Assembly: GCA_937890825.1 (NCBI GenBank)
Contig: CALADS010000014.1
Span: 1 to 23,684, forward strand
Reading direction: 5' to 3'
Origin: an uncultured Bacteroides sp.
GTDB lineage: Bacteria > Bacteroidota > Bacteroidia > Bacteroidales > Bacteroidaceae
DNA: 23,684 bases
Shown here: positions 7,505 through 13,667 of the stretch, piece after piece
How positions within the stretch are numbered: position 1 is the first letter of the stretch
How the letters are laid out: each line of letters begins with the position of its first letter
Program-made: the position numbers and the translations under genes
The notes under the pieces: generated by a model
Seen by the model: the letters and a program-made list of their open reading frames with translations, nothing else
Told to the model about the DNA's origin: nothing
Database searches by the model: none

Positions 7505-8398
7505 TTATCCGATGGTGTGGTTAGCCAGCAGTTCTACAATGAGGTCTTCTACATCCTGGTCGCTTCCGGTCAGCGTCTTGCTTTCCTTGGCCTGGAAAGA
7601 AATGTTCTGGATGGTTTTCACTTTGGTAGGCGAGCCGCTCAGACCACATTGGGCCAGGTCGCCGTGTACGTCGGCTACGCTCCATTCCGTGATGTTGAGA
7701 TACGGATGCTTCTCGTAGAGGTCGGCATAAGGCAGTTCGGCACACTCTTTCGTAAGGGCTGCTTTCTCTTGCGCACCGAGAGCCCGTTTGTATTTCTGCA
7801 CCAGCTTGGCATTGCGCGGGCGGCAGGGAGCTGCGCTGCCGTTTACGGTAATCACGATGGGCAGCGGGCCTTCCACCGTTTCCACACCGCCGTCGATGTG
7901 ACGCTTCACGGTGATGCGTCGGGCTTCCTGGTCTACGTTCAGTATTTCTTCGGCATAAGTAATCTGTGTCAGTCCCAGCTTTTCCGCCACCTGCGGGCCT
8001 ACCTGAGCCGTGTCGCCGTCGATGGCTTGGCGTCCGCCCACAATCACGTCATATTCACCGATTTTACGGATGGCTGTGGCCAGGGCATAGGAAGTGGCCA
8101 GGGTATCGGCACCGGCAAAGGCACGATCGGTCAGCAGGTAGCCGTTGTCGGCCCCGCGGAACAAGCCTTCGCGGATGATTTCGGCAGCGCGGCCCGGACC
8201 CATGGTGAGGATGGTTACGGTGGAGCCCGGATGAGCATCTTTCAAGCGGAGTGCCTGTTCCAATGCATTCAGGTCTTCCGGATTGAAGATGGCAGGGAGT
8301 GCCGCACGGTTGATGGTGCCGTCGGCTTTCATGGCATCTTTCCCAACGTTTCGTGTGTCGGGAACTTGTTTCGCCAATACAACAATTTTCAAACTCAT
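7505..8398 (-). CDS. etfB: Electron transfer flavoprotein, beta subunit
   Basis: This 297-residue protein is the beta subunit of ETF, which holds the nucleotide (AMP, or a second FAD in bifurcating types) and forms a heterodimer with EtfA. Key marks are KIVVLAKQVPDT at the N-terminus, TMGPGRAAEIIREGLFRGAD at 65-84 and the nucleotide-binding GRQAIDGDTAQVGP at 122-135. It is the first gene of the etfB-etfA-(four-helix)-acyl-CoA dehydrogenase unit and is preceded by a good promoter about 110 bp upstream. Length is slightly above the usual 250-260 residues, as in many anaerobes. Confidence 0.97.
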   Translation of the reverse strand: MSLKIVVLAKQVPDTRNVGKDAMKADGTINRAALPAIFNPEDLNALEQALRLKDAHPGSTVTILTMGPGRAAEIIREGLFRGADNGYLLTDRAFAGADTLATSYALATAIRKIGEYDVIVGGRQAIDGDTAQVGPQVAEKLGLTQITYAEEILNVDQEARRITVKRHIDGGVETVEGPLPIVITVNGSAAPCRPRNAKLVQKYKRALGAQEKAALTKECAELPYADLYEKHPYLNITEWSVADVHGDLAQCGLSGSPTKVKTIQNISFQAKESKTLTGSDQDVEDLIVELLANHTIG

Positions 8399-8509
8399 GT
8401 TATTAGCTATTAGTATTAGTATTCTATCTTATCAGTGCCGGGGCGAATAGGAGTAGTGAGGGGAAGCCTTGCTACTGAAATTGTTCCGGTTAACTTGATT
8501 CTCAGCGTG

Positions 8510-8540
8510 CAAATTTACGCAAAGAGTTGGTTTTGGCAAG
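8510..8540 (-). promoter_or_regulatory. Predicted promoter of the etf operon (-33 TTG, -7 TAAATTTG)
   Basis: On the minus strand, TAAATTTG (8517-8510) matches the Bacteroidetes -7 element and a TTG (8539-8537) lies 19 bp upstream as the -33 element. This is the best-formed promoter in the window. It implies a leader of about 100 nt before etfB. Confidence 0.65.
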
Positions 8541-8625
8541 TATTCTGCCCAAAAAATGCACAGAAGGCGGGGAAATGAGCAGGAATGACTTTGGCATACG
8601 ATAGCTTTTTTTATGCTATAGGATG

Positions 8626-9966
8626 TCATCTCCTTGCGCTTATAAAGCGTCTTAACAGGAAGGTCAAGAAATAAGGGAAGGTATAGAATTTACCGTTAAA
8701 CCCTATATTCTTATAGCCTAGCTTGATACCATACTTTATGTCTTTATATTTATTCTCTTTCAACAAGTTGTTTAAAGAAGCAGTTGCTCCGTCAGTAGCC
8801 TTTACTTCTACGGGAATCAATGAATCGGCATCCCTTACAAAAAAATCCATCTCCAACGAAGGTTTGTCACTTCTGTAATAGAACAGGTCGTACCCTTGTT
8901 TTACCAGCATATCTCCTACTATATTTTCATAAATGGCTCCTTTGTAAGTGCCGAGATTTTTGTTGCCCCGCAAATCTTCTTGGGCTTCCCTGTCAAGCGA
9001 ACCGATTAGAAGCCCTGTATCTTTAAAATATAGTTTATAGAGTGATGGGTCATAGTTTCCACTTAGGGGCAGTTCCGGATAATTCAGGCAATAGCATACG
9101 TTTACCACTCCGGCATCATGCAACCATTCCGTACAACCGATGTACTCTCTGTTTCTGGCATTCTTGGCAATTTTGGTTATCTGAAATCTCTTGTTCTCTT
9201 TTGCCAAGAACGTTGAGATATGCTGATATACAGCTTTTACCTTACCCTTATCAAGCCCCTCTACATATTTTGTAATATCTTCCTCATAATCTCTCAACAG
9301 TTGTTTTTGTATATCCAGTATTCCACTAAAATTGTTGTTTTCTATATAAGTACGTACCACATCTGGCATTCCACCAATGATGGCATAATCGCGAAACAGC
9401 TCAAACAAAGTTGCTGATTGAAGTTCGGTAAATGGTTCCAGACGAATCATGTGCATAAAAAGCTCCTCTATAAAATCTTCCTGATACCCTTTAGCCCAGA
9501 GAAATTCTTCGAAATCCAGTGAATGCATCTCATAATCTTCCTTGTATCCTACACTGTTTGATTCGATTTCCCGGTAGTGAATCCCCATTAAAGAACCCGA
9601 ACAGATGACATCAAACCGTCCATCCAATTTAAAAAACTTCAAGGAAGTAGCACAATCCGGACAAGCCTGCAATTCGTCGAAAAAGAAAAGTGTTTCCCCA
9701 GGTATAAACTTATACGACGGATTTAACAGGGATATATTCTTTAGAATTGTATCAACTTCATAGCCGTCATTGAAAATTTCGCGGTACTTCTTCTGTTCGA
9801 TAAAATTGATTTCTATCAGATTTTTATAATACTGACTTGCAAAATGTTCCACTGATTTTGTTTTACCTACCTGACGAGCCCCTTTTATTATAAGTGGCTT
9901 CCTGTTCGGATGCTGTTTCCAAGCCAAGAGAAAATCTTCTATCTTTCTTTTTAAAAATACTTCCAT
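8626..9966 (-). CDS. AAA-family ATPase with C-terminal DUF4143 domain
   Basis: This 446-residue protein has the AAA_14 + DUF4143 layout common in Bacteroidales. Walker A is GARQVGKT (29-36) and Walker B is LFFFDELQ (93-100) with the sensor-like SGSLMG shortly after. The C-terminal part has YENIVGDMLVKQGYDLFYYRS followed by EMDFF...PVEVKAT, which resembles a PD-(D/E)xK-like fold. No role is firmly known for this family; it is found as single genes in many copies per genome and has been suspected of being mobile or defence-related. It is on the same strand as etfB but 227 bp upstream, with its own promoter, so it is probably a separate unit. A+T content is higher than in the neighbouring etf genes, consistent with a transferred gene. 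Confidence 0.88.
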   Translation of the reverse strand: MEVFLKRKIEDFLLAWKQHPNRKPLIIKGARQVGKTKSVEHFASQYYKNLIEINFIEQKKYREIFNDGYEVDTILKNISLLNPSYKFIPGETLFFFDELQACPDCATSLKFFKLDGRFDVICSGSLMGIHYREIESNSVGYKEDYEMHSLDFEEFLWAKGYQEDFIEELFMHMIRLEPFTELQSATLFELFRDYAIIGGMPDVVRTYIENNNFSGILDIQKQLLRDYEEDITKYVEGLDKGKVKAVYQHISTFLAKENKRFQITKIAKNARNREYIGCTEWLHDAGVVNVCYCLNYPELPLSGNYDPSLYKLYFKDTGLLIGSLDREAQEDLRGNKNLGTYKGAIYENIVGDMLVKQGYDLFYYRSDKPSLEMDFFVRDADSLIPVEVKATDGATASLNNLLKENKYKDIKYGIKLGYKNIGFNGKFYTFPYFLTFLLRRFISARR

Positions 9967-9991
9967 ATCATAATGTGTTAATAAACAGATA

Positions 9992-9999
9992 CAAAGATA
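9992..9999 (-). promoter_or_regulatory. Predicted promoter of the AAA/DUF4143 gene (-7 TATCTTTG)
   Basis: On the minus strand 9999-9992 reads TATCTTTG, a perfect TAnnTTTG, 26 bp before the start codon. The -33 region falls inside the first 32-bp tandem repeat, so the repeat could affect expression. Confidence 0.5.
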
Positions 10000-10000
10000 C

Positions 10001-10083
10001 TATTTTTCACATAATCCGGCTGTAAAAACCTTTATTTTTCACATAATCCGGCTGTAAAAACCTGTGTTTTTCACATAATCCTG
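10001..10083. repeat. 32-bp tandem direct repeat, two full copies and a partial third
   Basis: Copies start at 10001, 10033 and 10065. The first two are nearly identical over 32 bp (core TTTTTCACATAATCCGGCTG then TAAAAACC); the third keeps only the first 17 or so bases. There are no unique spacers, so it is not a CRISPR array. Confidence 0.9.
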
Positions 10084-10291
10084 TTCGCTTTAGCCCGTTG
10101 ATGAAATACATTGCATGGGCATTTACCGGCACAGCCGAACGCATAGCCTGCATCACAGGATTTTCATAAGTAAAAAAATGTTCTTGCGTGTGGCTCGTTT
10201 TACTGATGCCCAGCACTGATGAATGAATTGTTATATCTATACTAAAGGGAAACCTTCCGGAGATGAATGGTTCAAAGAGGGTCATAGTAAT

Positions 10292-10329
10292 AAAAAAAGC
10301 ATACTGAAACATTCAGTATGCTTTTTTTT
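10292..10329 (-). terminator. Bidirectional-looking terminator after the C1 peptidase
   Basis: GCATACTGAA (10299-10308) pairs with TTCAGTATGC (10312-10321), flanked by seven A's on the left and eight T's on the right, so it can end transcription in either direction. It is 22 bp past the stop of the minus-strand peptidase gene, which it most likely serves. Confidence 0.85.
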
Positions 10330-10351
10330 ATTAACCGAAGTATCTTGTACA

Positions 10352-11557
10352 TTACTTGATGCCCAGTTTCTTGGCGATAGCCTTTGGCAGTGCATCCTTG
10401 TGAACCACGATGTTCATGGTTTTGTAGCGAACGAATGCCTTGGAAGCATACCACAGACCTTTGTATTTGCCTGCTTCGCCCCATGAGTTCTTCACCATAT
10501 AGTATTCATTACCTTCCTGGTCTTTGGCGATACCGTAAATCTGCATACCGTGGTCGTCGGTCGTTTCCCAGTTGTCGTAAGCCAGTTGGCGTTCTTCCTG
10601 TGTACACCATTTCTGCGGTTGAGGCTTGCTGTTCAGCTTCTTTTCTTCCGGTTTCATCTTCAGCCAGTGAGCCATATCAGAACCGCTCAGTTCCTGTGCC
10701 TTGTCGGCATCGGGCATCACGGCTACACCGTCGCGGGTAAAGCCGCTTTCGCTCACGTCGCTACCCCAGGCAATGGTATAGCCTTTGTTGATGGCATTAT
10801 CAAACACTTCCATCAGTTCGTCGATGGGCAGGTTATAAGACTGAGCCCAACGCCAGTTGTCCTGAATCTCCAGTACGAACTGAGAGTAGAACGGGTGGTG
10901 TGTGTAAGAAGTCAGTGATACATAATCGTCGGCGTTCAGACCGGTAGATTCGTAGAATGACTTCGGAGTGTATTCCTTACCCTGGTAAGTGAACTTTTCA
11001 GGACGTTCGCCCAGATAGATGTCGTGGATAGAGGCAATGGCCTTCTTCCAAAGGGGAACCTTGTTGGCATCGGTCTGCAGGCTGCGGTGACGGCCTTTGG
11101 CAATGGCAGCCACTACGGCATCGGATACGGCAGAAAGTTCGGTGTGATTACTCAGCGAGTCGCCGTACATCACGCCCGGACGCATGGCTTCTTCGGGTAC
11201 CAGACCAAAGGTCTTCATACCATAGATAACATCGTAGAACGAGCCACCCTGTGAGAAGGATACGTCGCCGTGAGTGCGCACAGCCTTGTCGGCACGGTCC
11301 AGATAGGTATTGTGTACAAGGTACATTTCAGACAAATCGTACTCGCCCTTGCCCATGCGGAGCAATTCTGATTCGATGAAACCCAGACCTGAATAGCACC
11401 AGCATGTACCGGCACGGTTCTGATTCTTGATGGAAGTGATGGGATTCTCTTTTACTACGGTGAATACGAAACCCTCTTCCTTGTCTTTCGGAGCATCTTG
11501 CGCTACGGCATTCAAGCTCAGTGCGCCCAATGCGGCAATTACAATTGATTTCTTCAT
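10352..11557 (-). CDS. Secreted C1-family cysteine peptidase (aminopeptidase C / bleomycin hydrolase type)
   Basis: This 401-residue protein is a papain-clan peptidase of the PepC/bleomycin hydrolase group. A signal peptide is evident (MKKSIVIAALGALSLNAVAQ, cleavage probably after residue 20), so it acts outside the cytoplasm, unlike the classic cytosolic PepC. The active site is complete: Q46 and C52 in NQNRAGTCWCYS, H336 in DDHGMQIYG and N357 in VKNSWGE. The C-terminus ends ...AIAKKLGIK, near the sort of tail that in this group reaches into the active site and limits it to aminopeptidase action. It is a single-gene unit, divergent from the patatin-like gene with about 115 bp between starts, and is followed by a terminator. 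Confidence 0.9.
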   Translation of the reverse strand: MKKSIVIAALGALSLNAVAQDAPKDKEEGFVFTVVKENPITSIKNQNRAGTCWCYSGLGFIESELLRMGKGEYDLSEMYLVHNTYLDRADKAVRTHGDVSFSQGGSFYDVIYGMKTFGLVPEEAMRPGVMYGDSLSNHTELSAVSDAVVAAIAKGRHRSLQTDANKVPLWKKAIASIHDIYLGERPEKFTYQGKEYTPKSFYESTGLNADDYVSLTSYTHHPFYSQFVLEIQDNWRWAQSYNLPIDELMEVFDNAINKGYTIAWGSDVSESGFTRDGVAVMPDADKAQELSGSDMAHWLKMKPEEKKLNSKPQPQKWCTQEERQLAYDNWETTDDHGMQIYGIAKDQEGNEYYMVKNSWGEAGKYKGLWYASKAFVRYKTMNIVVHKDALPKAIAKKLGIK

Positions 11558-11593
11558 AATCGTTAAATTGATATTAAATAATTGTTATTGGCG

Positions 11594-11601
11594 CAAATAT
11601 A
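11594..11601 (-). promoter_or_regulatory. Predicted promoter of the C1 peptidase (-7 TATATTTG)
   Basis: On the minus strand 11601-11594 reads TATATTTG (TAnnTTTG), 37 bp before the start codon. No clear TTG at the -33 distance. Confidence 0.5.
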
Positions 11602-11634
11602 GTAAATCTCATTCAATAATTGCTAAACAAAGGT

Positions 11635-11642
11635 TATCTTTG
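11635..11642 (+). promoter_or_regulatory. Predicted promoter of the patatin-like gene (-7 TATCTTTG)
   Basis: TATCTTTG is a perfect -7 match, 30 bp before the start codon at 11672. It is divergent from the peptidase promoter, with about 34 bp between the two elements, so a regulator binding here could act on both. Confidence 0.5.
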
Positions 11643-11671
11643 CTGTGTTATTTATGTTTTTTGTGTAATTT

Positions 11672-12523
11672 ATGGAACAGAAACGGGTTAAAATCGATGC
11701 TTTCACGGGATTGGTACTGGAAGGTGGGGGTATGCGAGGCGTGTTTACCAGCGGTGTGCTGGATAATTTCATGGATCGGGGCATCCGGTTCCCTTATGTA
11801 ATCGGTGTGAGTGCCGGGGCCTGCAACGGACTTTCGTATATGTCCGGGCAGCGGGGGCGGGCGAAGTACAGCAACATCGACCTGCTGGATAAGTATCACT
11901 ACATAGGGCTTCGGCCGCTCTTTACGCAGCGCAATCTGCTGGACTTTAACCTGCTGTTTCATGAATTTCCCGAACATATATTGCCGTATGACTACGAGGC
12001 TTATTTCCGTTCGCCCGAACGCTATGTGATGGTGACTACCAACTGCCTGACGGGTGAGGCCAATTACCTGGAAGAAAAGGCCGACCCCGGAAGGGTAATC
12101 GACATAGTGAAGGCTTCGAGCAGTCTGCCGTTTGCCTGCCCCATCGTACAGGTGGACGGCATTCCGATGCTGGATGGCGGTATCGTGGATTCCATTCCCT
12201 TGATGCATGCGCGCAGCGAGGGATGCAGGCATAATGTGGTGGTGCTGACGCGTAACAAGGGGTACCGGAAGGAGGTGAAGGGTACGCGGGTGCCGCCTTT
12301 CCTGTACCGCAAGTATCCCCGGCTGAGGGAGGCTATCAACCGGCGCAGCGTGGTGTACAACGAACAGTTACGGCAGGTGGAAGCTTTGGAAGAGGCCGGC
12401 GAGGTGACGGTAATCCGTCCGCAGCGTCCGGTGGTGGTGGACCGCATAGAAAGGGATATCCGGAAGCTTACCGACCTTTACGAGGAAGGGTATCAGTGTG
12501 CGGCTGCCCTGCAGTTTGACTGA
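11672..12523 (+). CDS. Patatin-like phospholipase / lipid acyl hydrolase
   Basis: This 283-residue protein has a complete patatin-type catalytic dyad: the oxyanion motif GGGMRG (18-23), the nucleophile elbow GVSAG with S47, and the acid D168 in DGG (168-170). It resembles the bacterial YjjU/RssA branch of cytoplasmic patatins with no signal peptide. Its natural lipid substrate is unknown. The start at 11672 directly follows the predicted leader; the ATG at 11654 runs into a stop. The last 56 bp overlap, tail to tail, the 3' end of the helix-hairpin-helix gene on the other strand; the patatin C-terminal EEGYQCAA segment looks conserved. Confidence 0.92.
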   Translation: MEQKRVKIDAFTGLVLEGGGMRGVFTSGVLDNFMDRGIRFPYVIGVSAGACNGLSYMSGQRGRAKYSNIDLLDKYHYIGLRPLFTQRNLLDFNLLFHEFPEHILPYDYEAYFRSPERYVMVTTNCLTGEANYLEEKADPGRVIDIVKASSSLPFACPIVQVDGIPMLDGGIVDSIPLMHARSEGCRHNVVVLTRNKGYRKEVKGTRVPPFLYRKYPRLREAINRRSVVYNEQLRQVEALEEAGEVTVIRPQRPVVVDRIERDIRKLTDLYEEGYQCAAALQFD

Positions 12524-13493
12524 CAGAGAAATCGAGGTAGGGCGCTATGCGTTGCAGGTCTTTGGGGGTGAATTCTTCCAGCAGTACAAAGGGTTTGAGG
12601 TGATGGATGGGCCCCGTTTTCCGGCGGTGTTCCACCAAGGCGCGTGCCTGATAGAAGCTGATGTAGGGATGTCTGCTGAGTCTTTCTACCGAAGCGCGGT
12701 TCACCGGGATGCGGCGCACCAGGGTGGTGTCTATGCGAAACCAGGGTATCAGCAGTTGGTAGCGCAGCTGTATTTCTTCCAGTTGCTCGATGCGGTAGAA
12801 TCCGCCCAATTGCTGCCGGTAGTGGGTTATCTGGCGGGCAATGCCGCTGCCGATGCCCGGTATCTTCTGCAATTCGGTGGTATCGGCACTGTTCAGCTCG
12901 ATCACGGTGCCCGCGGGGTATTTCTCCGGAAAGACCCGTGACAGGCTGTCGGCCGTCTGTACCAGCAGCGACGGACGGGCTGCGGGCTGGGCTGTGGGCT
13001 GGGCTGTGGGCTGGGGGAGTATCTGTATATACGGTGAGAGCGTGGCATACTGTTCGTCGGTTAGCCCGTAGATTTTTCTGAATTCCTCTTTCTGGCGGAA
13101 TCGTCCTCCTTTCTCGCGATATTTCAGGATGTTGTGAGCCATCCAGCCCGGCAGACCCAGCCGGCGGAAGGTCAGCGAGTCGGCCCGGTTGGGGTCGAAC
13201 GGAAACAGCGTTCCTGCTTCGCGGGAGGCGGTGGTATCGGCAGCATGCCCCGTCGCAGCCGGCCGGGAACGGCGGACCGCAGGAGAACGCTGTATCGAAG
13301 AAAGAAAGGCGGTAGCTTCTTGAGCAGCGGAACGGTGCTGCCCTTCGCACTCTTCTTCGCCGCAGCACAGGGAAGCCAGGTGCCGGTAGCCGGCCGGGAA
13401 CAGCCAGACGGCGGAAATAACTACAACCAGCGTAAGGATGCCTTGCTGCTGCCTGCGGGAATAATAGAGAAAGTGACGGAAAAAATGTTTCAT
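12468..13493 (-). CDS. Membrane-anchored helix-hairpin-helix protein (ComEA-like)
   Basis: This 341-residue protein has one N-terminal membrane segment (about 17-36) after a basic start, a low-complexity linker, and three helix-hairpin-helix repeats: about 99-132 (DPNRADSLTFRRLGLPGWMA), 199-232 (NSADTTELQKIPGIGSGIAR) and 264-296 (VNRASVERLSRHPYISFYQA). The central one has the best PGIGSGIA hairpin. ComEA proteins bind double-stranded DNA at the membrane during DNA uptake; whether this one does is not known, and Bacteroidales commonly carry such genes. A QPTA-type repeat (12-bp units) lies between repeats one and two. The C-terminal 18 residues are read from DNA that also encodes the end of the patatin gene. 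Confidence 0.82.
   Translation of the reverse strand: MKHFFRHFLYYSRRQQQGILTLVVVISAVWLFPAGYRHLASLCCGEEECEGQHRSAAQEATAFLSSIQRSPAVRRSRPAATGHAADTTASREAGTLFPFDPNRADSLTFRRLGLPGWMAHNILKYREKGGRFRQKEEFRKIYGLTDEQYATLSPYIQILPQPTAQPTAQPAARPSLLVQTADSLSRVFPEKYPAGTVIELNSADTTELQKIPGIGSGIARQITHYRQQLGGFYRIEQLEEIQLRYQLLIPWFRIDTTLVRRIPVNRASVERLSRHPYISFYQARALVEHRRKTGPIHHLKPFVLLEEFTPKDLQRIAPYLDFSVSQTAGQPHTDTLPRKGR
12977..13012. repeat. Three 12-bp tandem units inside the helix-hairpin-helix gene
   Basis: GGGCTGYGGGCT is repeated at 12977, 12989 and 13001 and encodes a QPTAQPTAQPAA linker on the minus strand. It is in frame, so changes in copy number would lengthen or shorten a flexible linker without breaking the gene. 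Confidence 0.8.
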
Positions 13494-13596
13494 GACTCGC
13501 TGGATTGAACTTAGAACCTGCTTCCAATTTTAAACAGCTTCTTACTCTCGGACAAAGGAACGGATTATTTCTGAGAAAGCCATGCCCGTACGACAT

Positions 13597-13637
13597 AAAA
13601 AAAGGGTGCATCGCAGCTCTGCGCTGCGACACACCCT
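13597..13637 (-). terminator. Rho-independent terminator after clpB
   Basis: TCGCAGC (13611-13617) pairs with GCTGCGA (13623-13629), and AGGGTG (13603-13608) with CACCCT (13632-13637), separated by a CA/CA internal loop. On the minus strand the stem is followed by seven T's. It lies 31 bp past the clpB stop. Confidence 0.88.
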
Positions 13638-13667
13638 CTCACTCTATACATCGGCAGGATACCGACG

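Larger units (their letters stand above)
9967..10351. other. Gene-free stretch of 385 bp
   Basis: It contains the promoter of the AAA/DUF4143 gene, three 32-bp tandem repeats, and a terminator at its right end. Between 10084 and 10290 I see no supported gene. A 101-codon minus-strand frame (10007-10312) runs through the repeats and begins inside the terminator hairpin, so I do not call it as a gene; the segment may be a dispersed intergenic repeat or a gene remnant. Confidence 0.5.

Noticed and set aside
7517..8413. Plus-strand frame (298 codons) opposite etfB
   Set aside because: Antisense shadow of etfB; no domain, no start signal.
8601..8619. Terminator after the AAA/DUF4143 gene
   Set aside because: Only a 5-bp ATAGC/GCTAT stem, with the T-run in the loop and none after the stem on the coding strand.
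10001..10083. CRISPR-like repeats
   Set aside because: The 32-bp units follow each other directly with no unique spacers and no cas genes nearby.
10007..10312. 101-codon minus-strand frame after the C1 peptidase
   Set aside because: It starts inside a terminator hairpin and ends in tandem repeats; no family recognised. It could be a relic, so the region is described as a repeat rather than a gene.
12493..13632. Alternative minus-strand frame (379 codons) over the helix-hairpin-helix gene
   Set aside because: Pro/Arg/His-rich shadow of the real frame, which contains three helix-hairpin-helix repeats and a membrane anchor.
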